From: CAYMKL01 sp964390805
Lineage (GTDB): Bacteria; Chloroflexota; Anaerolineae; VGOG01
Direction of reading: 5' to 3'
Assembly: GCA_964390805.1 (NCBI GenBank)
Contig: CAYMKL010000030.1
Location: 1-57,715, forward strand
DNA length: 57,715 bases
Below the pieces are notes generated by a model. The model ran no database searches. It worked only from the letters and a program-made list of their open reading frames with translations, and had not been told where the DNA came from. Below, piece after piece: positions 38,401 to 45,718 of the stretch (position 1 is its first letter; the number at the start of each line of letters is the position of its first letter). A program made the translations under genes and the position numbers.

Positions 38401-38640
38401 GAAGGCTACCCCAGCGGCGGCGTGTGGCGCATCCGCGACGTCAACCCGGAGGCGGCCCAGTGGCGCTTTGGCGGAGCCCCTGACGACACCAATCACACCC
38501 GCATCATAGACGTGGCCTGGCCAGCCGAGGCGACGCCCACCCAAGAGGAGATGCTCAGCAGCTACCCGCCCTCTCAGGAGGCCAACATGGATATGCTGGC
38601 GGCTGACGACTTCGCGCAATTGCAGATGATTGGAGATTAG
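35452..38640 (+). CDS. GH57-family glycoside hydrolase lipoprotein (amylopullulanase-like)
   Basis: A 1062-residue secreted, membrane-anchored enzyme. The lipobox is LLATGC at residue 25, followed by a Pro/Thr/Glu linker. The GH57 barrel begins LSIIWHQHQPIYFKDPETG, with GMWPAEGAVAEEIV (predicted nucleophile region) and VILDGENAWEHYPNDG (predicted acid/base region). The C-terminal 450 residues resemble the glucodextranase-type beta-sandwich domains found in archaeal and clostridial amylopullulanases (QLWYGFDKENVYLRLDARR, DPTGDDHGPGSYAYPLDGVF). It should cut starch- or glycogen-like alpha-glucans at the cell surface. AAGGAGAG precedes the ATG. The final codons lie in a TTGGAGATT repeat, next to the start of the following fusion gene. 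Confidence 0.92.
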   Translation: MNLRIPSLKDTLALAILLALLATGCQQTPAPAPTPSPTPQPATPTATAEPTPEPTPEPEPEEQPLYLSIIWHQHQPIYFKDPETGVYAKPWVRLHAAKDYVDMAAILEQYPDIQATFNLTPSLLRQLMDLESGARDLYAVHTMIPAAGLTDEQKGFIRSRFFDINPRIIARFPRYQEIADGWENSDNWDTQTWLDLQVLFNLAWTDPDWLDEEPLASLVAQGRDFAEEDKATVLNEHVRLVAKVIPLHKRLQGEGRIEVTMTPFFHPILPLLIDTTLARQAVPDIELPPRFSFPRDAVAQLQLGIDFYSETFGQPPTGMWPAEGAVAEEIVGLVSRGGIQWMASDEEVLARSLGSKSFARDSSEIVQDPDLLYRPYIVQDRSQDPELYVVFRDKVISDKVGFTYSGTGGLEAAQDFVHRILDIRDRLAQAGASGPNLVSVILDGENAWEHYPNDGKDFLHNMYRLLQEEQAKGAIRTITPSAYVARFPEQLAIDPLWAGSWVSPDYLTWIGEDEENRGWDYLGRVREFVEKRKKNLDEDTLAAVMDAIYTAEGSDWFWWYGADQNSGDDGSFDLQFRLTLQQVYELMGAEVPTFLKVPVIPQTAVAPAAGASALITPDMDGQASEQEWQGGGYYTAEGGVQAGPEQIVSQLWYGFDKENVYLRLDARRPWVDVSDEAASSHVRSGIGFYLTQPGGGPEQPFSRIGAGETLLGFGAHALVETTITSEGATAAFLAVDEAGNYTPTDAELPVGVSGSTLEVAVPYTVFGKPDAGDVFRLRTVISEGEARDIQVMPDAGPAQLVVPDLGLTTPIFTIADPTGDDHGPGSYAYPLDGVFGARAYDLTEFAVAEDDNNLIFRFTFAGKLNNDWGAPNGMGIHALDVYIDAAEGGECKLIPGRNAALPADSGWEFALWAEGWTPGLYGPPTEDSPQPQQIGDSSTLNIISDPGQNKITIRVAKKVFADSLGPESLDPASWRYLAVVMSQEGYPSGGVWRIRDVNPEAAQWRFGGAPDDTNHTRIIDVAWPAEATPTQEEMLSSYPPSQEANMDMLAADDFAQLQMIGD

Positions 38641-38659
38641 ATATTGGAGATTGGAGATT
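38629..38659. repeat. TTGGAGATT repeat at the GH57 / fusion gene junction
   Basis: Three copies of TTGGAGATT with an intervening AGATA. They contain the stop codon of the GH57 gene, the TTG start of the next gene and GGAG motifs that can serve as ribosome binding site. The same repeat recurs at 41791-41817. Confidence 0.75.
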
Positions 38660-40962
38660 CGGAGGTCAACGTTCAACGCTCGCTCCGCATCCTGGCAATC
38701 TTGGCCGTGGTGCTGATCGCTCTGATGCTGCGGCTCAGGGCGGTTGACCTGCTGCCCATAGACTACGACGAGGACGATTACCTGCGGGCAGGCCAACAGT
38801 ACGCGGCCGCCATTCAGGAAGGCGACTGGGGTGCACTGACCCAGCTCAACTACCGACCGGAGCACCCACCACTGGCCAAGCTCGTCTACGGAGCGGCGCT
38901 GGCCGGGCTCCCCCAGGTGGATGAGGTTCCCGATCGCCCCACCACAGCCGGGCCTGCCAGCTCGCTGCCGGAACCCCATTTGGATGTGGCCCGTAAAACG
39001 GCGGCGGTGTCTGGTGTGTTGGGAGTATTAGTCACAGCATTGGTCAATCCCCTGGCCGGCCTGTTCCTGGCCATCCACACCTTCACCATCAAGTACACCA
39101 GCCAGGTGATGATCGAAGCCCTGCCCGCGTTGACCAGTGCCGTGGCAGTCCTGGCCTATGCTCGCTCGAAGCGCCTCTGGAACGGCTGGCTAGCGCTTTC
39201 GGCGGCGGCGCTGGGCCTGACGGCCTCAAGCAAGTACCTGTACTGCATCGTTGGGCTGGTGATCGTCGTCCACTGGCTGTGGGAGACCTGGAGGGAAGCT
39301 CACACACGCCCCTCCTCAATGCCCCCCGCAGGCTGGGGGAGATCCCACGGAAAGTCCTTGAAAATGCTCTCAGCCCCCGTCCCCGGGGGCGTCGCCAGCG
39401 AAGTCACTCTGCAAGAGTCGCCCCGGGGACGGGGCTCCGAGCACTTTCCGGGAAAGCTCTGGGGGGCTCGCTGGCTTCGACCCCTGACGATTTGGGCCGT
39501 TCTGGCCCTGGTGGTCTTTTTCGCCACCGATCCCTACCTGTGGCCCGCGCCAGTGGAGCGGCTGCGGGAGTCAGTCCTTTTCCACGGCGAGTACACCCAG
39601 AGCGACGCCGTACAACGGACGGGTTTCCCGCTGTGGCAGCCCCTCACCTGGCTGGCCCAGTCTGTACCGTGGCACCCCGGCGTGTTCGCGGTCTCTCTAG
39701 ATGTCCTTATCACGGCCTTCGCGCTCCTGGGGCTGAAGCGGCTGTGGCAGAAGAACACCCTCTATGTGATTTGGCTGGCAGTTGCGTTGGGCTTTCTGTT
39801 CGTCTGGCCGACCAAGTGGCCGCAATACGTTCTCGTTTTGACCACGCCCCTCTCCCTGGCCGCCGCGGAAGGGTTCCGGGCCGCAGTCTGGGAGCCACTG
39901 GCCGATGGGTTGCGCCGCCTGCGCTCTAGTGGGCTGAGGAGACCCTCTGTAGCCAGCTTACGCCTCGCTTGGCGAGAGACCCGGCAAGCCTTCCCGTGGC
40001 TGGTTCCCGGCGTTATCGTCCTGGGCCTGATCGCGCTGTTCCCCATGCTATTCCAGACGGCTATGGCGCTCACAGACTTCGGCGCAATGGCCATACGAGA
40101 CGGGCTGAGCGGCGGGGTCTGGCGCGAGGCATGGCTGGGGCTGACCGGGCAGGTGGAGCCCGTTACCTTCAATCCATTCAGCCGCCCGACTTCCAAAGTG
40201 GTACGCTACGCCGGCCCAGGCCTGCTGCTCCAGCTTGTCTCCGGCGCTGCGGCGGACATCCTGGTCTTCGACGTGATCTGGACCGTGCTCTCGGTGGGGT
40301 TGCAGATGGGCCTGGGGGTGGCGGTGGCGCTGATGCTGCATCGTCGTGGCGTGCGCTTCAAAGGCTGGTGGCGGGCCATCTTCATATTGCCCTGGGCCAT
40401 CCCCGAATTCGTCGGAGGGCTGATCTGGGCGCAGGTTTTCGACCCGCGCTTCGGCTGGTTTAACCTGGCGACTGCCGGCTGGGCCCAGCGAGCCGACTAC
40501 CCCGGCGCGCTAAACTTCGCCACCCAGTGGCAGCAGAACCCCAACTATGGGCTGCTGGTGCTGCTGATTACCGCCACCTGGTATGGTTTTCCCTTTATGA
40601 TGCTGGCAGCGACCGCCGGCCTCAAGCTGCTTCCCCTCGAGGTCTATGACGCCGCCGCCGTAGACGGCGCGAATTCCTGGCAACGGTTCCGGCTGATAAC
40701 TTGGCCCTTGCTGCTGCCGCTGCTGGTCCCGGCCATCATCATGCGATCCATCTTCGCCTTCAACCAATTCTACCTCTTCTACGTGCTATACCCCCCCAAC
40801 CCCCTCGCCACCTTCGCCATTACCTCGTTTTTCATCTTTAACGAGGCTGGTCAGTACGCTGTCTCGGCGGCTCTCAACCTGTTCACCGTGATCGTGCTGG
40901 TGGTGCTGATCCTGTGGTTCAACCGCTGGAGCAGGGCCTCGGAGGGGGTGACCTATGCGTAG
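38644..40962 (+). CDS. Fusion of a GT39-like glycosyltransferase domain with a MalF-type ABC permease
   Basis: A 772-residue membrane protein without an obvious precedent. The N-terminal 235 residues look like a GT39/ArnT-type polyprenyl-phosphate-sugar transferase (LLPIDYDEDDYLRAGQQY, then YRPEHPPLAKL, then multiple helices). Residues 236-270 come from a 103-bp palindromic repeat. Helices of the GT part continue to about 430. From about 440 the protein is a MalF permease: ALFPMLFQTAMALTDF, AIFILPWAIPEFVGGLIW, EAA loop EVYDAAAVDGANSWQRF / RLITWPLLLP, and FAFNQFYLFYVLYPP. The start TTG in the repeat is uncertain. It overlaps the MalG-type gene by 8 bases, so the permease half should work in a transporter. 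Confidence 0.82.
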   Translation: MEIGDSEVNVQRSLRILAILAVVLIALMLRLRAVDLLPIDYDEDDYLRAGQQYAAAIQEGDWGALTQLNYRPEHPPLAKLVYGAALAGLPQVDEVPDRPTTAGPASSLPEPHLDVARKTAAVSGVLGVLVTALVNPLAGLFLAIHTFTIKYTSQVMIEALPALTSAVAVLAYARSKRLWNGWLALSAAALGLTASSKYLYCIVGLVIVVHWLWETWREAHTRPSSMPPAGWGRSHGKSLKMLSAPVPGGVASEVTLQESPRGRGSEHFPGKLWGARWLRPLTIWAVLALVVFFATDPYLWPAPVERLRESVLFHGEYTQSDAVQRTGFPLWQPLTWLAQSVPWHPGVFAVSLDVLITAFALLGLKRLWQKNTLYVIWLAVALGFLFVWPTKWPQYVLVLTTPLSLAAAEGFRAAVWEPLADGLRRLRSSGLRRPSVASLRLAWRETRQAFPWLVPGVIVLGLIALFPMLFQTAMALTDFGAMAIRDGLSGGVWREAWLGLTGQVEPVTFNPFSRPTSKVVRYAGPGLLLQLVSGAAADILVFDVIWTVLSVGLQMGLGVAVALMLHRRGVRFKGWWRAIFILPWAIPEFVGGLIWAQVFDPRFGWFNLATAGWAQRADYPGALNFATQWQQNPNYGLLVLLITATWYGFPFMMLAATAGLKLLPLEVYDAAAVDGANSWQRFRLITWPLLLPLLVPAIIMRSIFAFNQFYLFYVLYPPNPLATFAITSFFIFNEAGQYAVSAALNLFTVIVLVVLILWFNRWSRASEGVTYA
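39348..39450. repeat. 103-bp palindromic element, copy inside the fusion gene
   Basis: The element begins CGGAAAGT and ends ACTTTCCG. Its inner arms, AGCCCCCGTCCCCGGGGGCG and CGCCCCGGGGACGGGGCT, form a very strong hairpin. It is 84 percent identical (87 of 103 positions by direct comparison) to 49132-49234. Here it is read in frame and adds about 35 residues between the GT39-like helices. Confidence 0.88.
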
Positions 40963-41797
40963 GCTAAAAACTGGGCAGCAGATCGCCTATCAATTGGGAT
41001 TGGCCCTGGTCGCCCTGTTTGTGCTCGTGCCTACCTGGGGGATGGTTCGCCTGGCCCTGGATGGCGCCATCAAGGGCGCGCCGACCGAATTCCGTCTCTG
41101 GCCAGAGCAGTTCACTCTGGAGGTTTTCCGGCACGTCTGGGAGAACCCCTCTCAGAGCCTCGCTCTTCCCGGCCTGTTGAAGAACAGCCTGGTCGTCTCA
41201 GGAGGCGCGGCCCTGTCCTCGGTGGCTTTGGGAGCCAGCATGGCCTACGCCTTCGCACGCTTCCGCTTCCCTGGTCGTCGGATGGGCCTGTTCGGGCTGC
41301 TGGTGGGCGCGCTGTTGCCTCCCGTGGCGTTGATGACGCCGCTCTACATCTTGCTCTCAGCCATAAAACTGCGCACGTCGCTGTTCGGGCTGATGATCGT
41401 TTACACCGCATTTTCGATGCCCTTTTGCGTCTGGAACATGCGCTCGGCCTTCCAGTCGGTGCCCAAGGAACTGGAAGAGGCCGCCTTCCTCGATGGAGCC
41501 TCGCCTCTGACGGCCTTCTGGCGAGTGACGCTCCCCCTGGCCTTGCCATCCATCGCCGTCGCCGCACTGGTGGCCTTTTTGTTGGGCTATACCGAATTCG
41601 CCATCGGCTGGCTATTCGTGGAGAGCGGCCAGAACGTCACCCTGGCCATGGCCGTGTCTGGCATACAGCGAACGAGCGGGGCTTGGAGCAACCTGTCGGC
41701 CCTGGCCATTCTCATGAGTGTGCCGGTGGTGGTGATCTTCCTTGCTCTGCACCGCTATCTGCTGCGAGGGCTGCTCATTGGTGTAGTAGAAGATTAG
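40955..41797 (+). CDS. Sugar ABC transporter permease, MalG type (second importer)
   Basis: A 280-residue permease with six helices, partner of the permease half of the preceding fusion. The EAA loop is ELEEAAFLDGASPLTAFWRV followed by TLPLALP, and the end is LHRYLLRGLLIGVVED. GGAGGGGGTGACC precedes the ATG at 40955, inside the end of the fusion gene. Compared with the MalG-type protein at 33352 it shares the same motifs but is 20 residues shorter. No binding protein lies in this operon; the double binding protein at 29574 or a distant one may serve it. Confidence 0.93.
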   Translation: MRRLKTGQQIAYQLGLALVALFVLVPTWGMVRLALDGAIKGAPTEFRLWPEQFTLEVFRHVWENPSQSLALPGLLKNSLVVSGGAALSSVALGASMAYAFARFRFPGRRMGLFGLLVGALLPPVALMTPLYILLSAIKLRTSLFGLMIVYTAFSMPFCVWNMRSAFQSVPKELEEAAFLDGASPLTAFWRVTLPLALPSIAVAALVAFLLGYTEFAIGWLFVESGQNVTLAMAVSGIQRTSGAWSNLSALAILMSVPVVVIFLALHRYLLRGLLIGVVED

Positions 41798-41817
41798 ATA
41801 TTGGAGATTGGATATTG
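41791..41817. repeat. TTGGAGATT repeat at the start of the GH13 gene
   Basis: The sequence AGATTAGATATTGGAGATTG is shared with 38629-38659. Here too it overlaps a gene end (stop of the MalG-type gene), supplies a GGAG motif and a TTG (41815) that best fits as start codon of the GH13 gene. Confidence 0.75.
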
Positions 41818-43326
41818 ACGCCTATCGTTACTCCCAACTGGGTCAAAGACGCCGTTTTCTACCAGATCTTCCCTGACCGCTTTGCACAGAGCGAGCGGGT
41901 TGCCAAGCCGTCCAACCTGGAGCCGTGGGACAGTCCGCCGACGGCCTACGGCTTCAAGGGGGGCGACTTGTTGGGCGTGGCCGAGCGGCTGGACTATTTG
42001 CAGGAGCTCGGGATCACCGCCATCTACTTCAACCCCATCTTTCAGTCGGCGGCCAACCATCGCTACCACACCCACGACTACTACCGGGTGGACCCCATCC
42101 TGGGCGGAAACGAGGCGCTTCACCAACTGCTGGATGCGGCCCACGCTCGCGGCATCCGCGTGGTGCTGGATGGCGTCTTCAATCACGCCAGTCGGGGGTT
42201 TTACCAGTTTCATCACACCCTGGAGAACGGGTCGGCCTCGCCCTACGTGGACTGGTTCTACTTCGATGAGGAGCGACTGCGGACCGGGGAGCAACTAAAC
42301 GGTTACCCAAACTCTGAGGAAAGGCGTCTCACCCGCAGCCAGGGCAGCCTGAAAGGGTTGGGCTATCAGGCCTGGTGGGACCTGCCGGCGCTGCCGAAGT
42401 TCAACACCGACACGCCAGCCGTGCGCAGCTTCATTTTCGACGTGGCCCGACATTGGATCGAGTTCGGCAGCGATGGCTGGCGGCTGGACGTGCCCCACGA
42501 GATAGACGACGATGACTTCTGGCGGGAGTTCCGCCGCGTGGTCAAGGCGGCCAACCCAGAGGCCTACCTCGTGGGCGAGATCTGGTTCGATGCCCGGCGC
42601 TGGCTGCAGGGGGATCAGTTCGACGCGGTGATGAACTACATCTTCAACCGCGCCTGCCTCGGCTTTTTCGGCGGAGAGAGCCTGGACACCACCCAGCGTC
42701 CTGGAGGCTACGAGCTGCGGCCGCTGAGCGCCATCCAGTTCGCCGATGCCATAGATCATACGCTGGCTCTCTACGACTGGCAGGTGACGCTGGCGCAGCT
42801 CAATCTCCTCGGCAGCCATGATATGCCCCGTTTTCTGACACTGGTGCGGGGGGACAAAGCCGCGCTGAAGCTGGCCACGCTGTTCCAGATGACCTTCCCC
42901 GGCGCGCCCTGCGTTTACTATGGAGATGAGATCGGGATGGAGGGAAGACACGATCCGGACTGCCGCCGCGCCTTTCCTTGGGACGAGGCTCGCTGGGACC
43001 ACGACCTGCTGGCCTTCTTCCGACGGGCCATCACCCTGCGCCACCAGCATCCCGCCCTGCGGCGCGGTCGCTACCTGCGTCTCCACGCCAACGACCCGCA
43101 CGGGGTCTACGCCTTTGCCCGTCAAGGGGAGGAAGAGACGCTGGTCGTGGTGTTGAACAACGGCCTGACCGACTACGACCTGGCTGTGCCGGCGCAGGAT
43201 CTCTTCGCCGATGGCACAGTCCTGTGCGACGTGTGGGAGAGTGGCCAGGCGCAGGTGGCCGACGGGCGGATCACCGGCGCGACGCTGCCGCCTCGTTCGG
43301 GGGCAGTGCTGACACACAAGGAGTAA
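41815..43326 (+). CDS. GH13 alpha-amylase-family hydrolase (neopullulanase/cyclomaltodextrinase-like)
   Basis: A 503-residue cytoplasmic enzyme without signal peptide. The four GH13 regions are seen: DGVFNHAS, GWRLDVPHEID (nucleophile Asp), LVGEIWFD (acid/base Glu) and LLGSHDMPR. The start DAVFYQIFPDRFA is typical for the neopullulanase/maltogenic amylase group, which cleaves cyclodextrins, maltodextrins and pullulan. The TTG at 41815 is preferred, because the protein would begin TPIVTPNWVKDAVFYQ and a GGAG lies nine bases upstream; the open frame continues to 41425, but that part is a shadow of the permease gene. It would process oligosaccharides brought in by the neighbouring permeases. Confidence 0.9.
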   Translation: MTPIVTPNWVKDAVFYQIFPDRFAQSERVAKPSNLEPWDSPPTAYGFKGGDLLGVAERLDYLQELGITAIYFNPIFQSAANHRYHTHDYYRVDPILGGNEALHQLLDAAHARGIRVVLDGVFNHASRGFYQFHHTLENGSASPYVDWFYFDEERLRTGEQLNGYPNSEERRLTRSQGSLKGLGYQAWWDLPALPKFNTDTPAVRSFIFDVARHWIEFGSDGWRLDVPHEIDDDDFWREFRRVVKAANPEAYLVGEIWFDARRWLQGDQFDAVMNYIFNRACLGFFGGESLDTTQRPGGYELRPLSAIQFADAIDHTLALYDWQVTLAQLNLLGSHDMPRFLTLVRGDKAALKLATLFQMTFPGAPCVYYGDEIGMEGRHDPDCRRAFPWDEARWDHDLLAFFRRAITLRHQHPALRRGRYLRLHANDPHGVYAFARQGEEETLVVVLNNGLTDYDLAVPAQDLFADGTVLCDVWESGQAQVADGRITGATLPPRSGAVLTHKE

Positions 43327-43330
43327 CATC

Positions 43331-44035
43331 GTGGCTCATGAAGTCGCCGCAAATCCTCAGCATCTCTCTGACATCGTGCCTGATGACGTGCGAAACCCAG
43401 TTTCGCCCTTCGTGGGAACCAGCCTGATCCTGCGCCAGGAGGGTCGGCTCCTGTATGGCATGCGCCCACCACAAGCAGAAGGCTCCCGCCAGATAATCGA
43501 GCTAACAGGCATCGGCGGTGGCGTGGAGGACGAAGACGAATCTTTGATAGCCGGCGTGCTGCGGGAGGCCCAGGAGGAGATAGGTTGTGGCGTGCGACTG
43601 CTGCCATGCCCTGAGACCATCATCGTGCGCAGCCAGAATGATGTCGAGCGGGTGACGTTACAAGGAAAAGAGCGTCCAGCAGCCGTGGTCTTTCGTTGCT
43701 ACCGCACGCCGCCACACCAGCCCTGGCACGAGGACAACCAGGGTGAGGCCTGCCTGGTCGTTTACCTTGCTGAGCTCAAGGGGCAACCCTGGCCGACGAT
43801 GGAGCTTCCAGCCCTCATCTGGCTGAAGCCGGTTCATGTATTGGAGACAGCTCATCGTGATGTTCCTTTAGGCAAGCTGCTGAGTTCAGGTGCAGAGCTG
43901 GTGGAAGGTGAGCCGGGACTCCTGCCTGAGCATAGTTGGGCACGCATGACCGATTCCCAGGAGGCTCTGGCTTTGGCTCTGGGGGACGATGGGCTATCCT
44001 TCTATCGGGCCTTGTGCGGCGGTGCTTCGTGTTGA
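43331..44035 (+). CDS. NUDIX hydrolase
   Basis: A 234-residue protein with the NUDIX box GGVEDEDESLIAGVLREAQE-EIGC, which fits GX5EX7REUXEEXGU. It should hydrolyse a nucleoside diphosphate linked to another group; the substrate is unknown. The GTG start at 43331 is preceded by AAGGAG at six bases, within the end of the GH13 gene. It is longer than the minimal family (about 150) with an extra C-terminal domain. The following genes are nucleotide kinases and a further NUDIX protein, so a nucleotide-sanitising or nucleotide-sugar role is plausible. Confidence 0.85.
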   Translation: MAHEVAANPQHLSDIVPDDVRNPVSPFVGTSLILRQEGRLLYGMRPPQAEGSRQIIELTGIGGGVEDEDESLIAGVLREAQEEIGCGVRLLPCPETIIVRSQNDVERVTLQGKERPAAVVFRCYRTPPHQPWHEDNQGEACLVVYLAELKGQPWPTMELPALIWLKPVHVLETAHRDVPLGKLLSSGAELVEGEPGLLPEHSWARMTDSQEALALALGDDGLSFYRALCGGASC

Positions 44036-44083
44036 GCCTGTGTTCACTGCTGCTCTGAATACTCTCTTGGAGGTAAATGTCTC

Positions 44084-44845
44084 ATGGCTAAGTTACCTGA
44101 CGGACGGGCCTTGCCGGGCAAGCTCTTCATCGTGGAGGGCATTGATGGCTCCGGCAAGAGCACTCAATTGGACATGCTGCGCAAGTGGCTCATCGGACAG
44201 GGCTACTGCGTGGCCTTTAGCGAGTGGAACTCATCGCCCATTGTGCGGAGCACGACCCGCCGGGGCAAGAAGAAGCAGCTTCTGACGCCTACAGCTTTCA
44301 GCCTCATCCACGCGGCCGATTTCGCCGACCGTATGGAACGACAGATGCTGCCAGCCCTCAAGGCGGGAGCCATCGTCCTGGCGGACCGTTACATCTACAC
44401 CGCTTTCGGCCGGGACGTGGCTCGAGGCGTCCATCCCCAGTGGGTGCGCAACGTTTATTCTTTCGCTATCGAGCCCACGGTGGCCTTCTACTTCCGCGTG
44501 CCGATGGACGTATCCCTGGAACGGATCCTGAGCGGGCGACCCACTCTCAAGTACTACGAGGCTGGACTGGATGTGGGCCTCAGCAATGATCCCTATGAGA
44601 GCTACGAGCTATTTCAAGGCCGCATCCTGGAGGAGTACGATAGGATGACGGATGAGTTCGGGCTGACGGTCATAGACGCCACACTGTCGCTACTGGAGCA
44701 GCAGGAGCAGGTGCGGGAGACCGTCGAGCCCCATCTGGGCGAAGCCTTGCAGGCTGAACGCAGCGGCTGGCGCGAGGTGCTGGCGGCTGAGTCCCTGCAG
44801 GGTCGTTATCTGGAAGAGATGCTCTCCACAGGAGGTCAACCATGA
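44084..44845 (+). CDS. Thymidylate kinase-like protein 1
   Basis: A 253-residue P-loop kinase with an intact Walker A (GIDGSGKST), the substrate-side DRYIYTAFGRDVARG motif and the VPMDVSLERILSGRP stretch of the LID region. It is related to dTMP kinase (Tmk) but longer at the C-terminus (standard about 205-215). CTTGGAGG lies upstream of the ATG at 44084. The next gene is a second copy overlapping by ATGA, so the two proteins are probably made in equal amounts and may form a heterodimer. Whether it phosphorylates dTMP or another nucleotide cannot be decided. Confidence 0.85.
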   Translation: MAKLPDGRALPGKLFIVEGIDGSGKSTQLDMLRKWLIGQGYCVAFSEWNSSPIVRSTTRRGKKKQLLTPTAFSLIHAADFADRMERQMLPALKAGAIVLADRYIYTAFGRDVARGVHPQWVRNVYSFAIEPTVAFYFRVPMDVSLERILSGRPTLKYYEAGLDVGLSNDPYESYELFQGRILEEYDRMTDEFGLTVIDATLSLLEQQEQVRETVEPHLGEALQAERSGWREVLAAESLQGRYLEEMLSTGGQP

Positions 44846-45708
44846 CAGAGGTACGCTTCTACGGCCACGGCCTGCCCGGCTTCAGGAAAAAGCGTCTGCC
44901 TGGCAGGCTCATCGTTCTGGAAGGCACGGACGGCGTGGGGCGCTCGACCCAAATCGCCCTTCTCCGAGAGTGGTTGGAATCGCAGGGTTATGCCGTGTCG
45001 GTCACCGGCCTCAAGCGGGGCCAATTGGCCGGAAAGGGAGCCAAGACCGCTATGCAGGGGCATACTCTGGGCGACACCACCATGAACCTCTTCTACGCTA
45101 CCGATTTCACCGATCGCCTGGAGCGGGAAATCATCCCAGCTTTGCGGGCGGGCTTCATCGTCATCACCGACCGTTACATTTACTCCATCATCGCCCGCGC
45201 TCAGGTGCGAGGCGTTGATCCGACCTGGCTACGCAAGATCTTTGGCTTTGCCCTGGTGCCAGACGCCGTCTTCTATTTGCAGGCCGACTTGGCCCACCTG
45301 GTTCCTCGCGTTCTAAACGCCCGCGGATTCGACTACTGGGAATCGGGGATGGACGTTCTGACCGGGCGGGACTACTACGATAGCTTCATCGAATATCAGA
45401 CCGGGTTGCTGGCCCAGTTCGACGCCATCGCCGACGAGTTTGACTTTGTGCGTATTGATGCCAATCGCACCATCCACGAGGTCTTTCAGTCGCTGCGAGC
45501 AGAGATCTGGGAATTGCTGCGAAGCATGAAACCGCCTAAGGAACTAAAGAAGAAAATGGAGGAAGAGAAAAAGGCGGAGGGGAGACTGAAAGAGCCAGAG
45601 GAGAAGAAGGAGAAGCCAAAAGGGCCAAAGGGGTCAAGGGAGCCAAAAGAGAAGGAAGAGAAGAAGGACGAGGAGAGGGCAAAAGAGAAAGAGGAAAAGG
45701 GGAAGTAA
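44842..45708 (+). CDS. Thymidylate kinase-like protein 2 with altered Walker A and charged tail
   Basis: A 288-residue paralogue of the preceding kinase. The P-loop reads EGTDGVGRST, so the invariant lysine of GKS/T is replaced by arginine. The DRYIYSIIARAQVRG segment and the VFQSLRAEIWELL end of the kinase domain are kept. The last 60 residues are almost only Lys, Glu, Pro and Gly (KKKMEEEKKAEGRLKEPEEK and so on), unlike any known Tmk, and probably disordered. The ATG overlaps the TGA of the first kinase. With the changed Walker A it may be a pseudo-kinase partner or have lost ATP hydrolysis. Confidence 0.82.
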   Translation: MTEVRFYGHGLPGFRKKRLPGRLIVLEGTDGVGRSTQIALLREWLESQGYAVSVTGLKRGQLAGKGAKTAMQGHTLGDTTMNLFYATDFTDRLEREIIPALRAGFIVITDRYIYSIIARAQVRGVDPTWLRKIFGFALVPDAVFYLQADLAHLVPRVLNARGFDYWESGMDVLTGRDYYDSFIEYQTGLLAQFDAIADEFDFVRIDANRTIHEVFQSLRAEIWELLRSMKPPKELKKKMEEEKKAEGRLKEPEEKKEKPKGPKGSREPKEKEEKKDEERAKEKEEKGK

Positions 45709-45718
45709 GAGGCCCGTC

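Noticed and set aside
41425..41814. N-terminal extension of the GH13 protein
   Set aside because: It is an out-of-frame reading of the MalG-type permease gene and is rich in Arg/Gly/Pro; the family starts near TPNWVKDAVFYQ.
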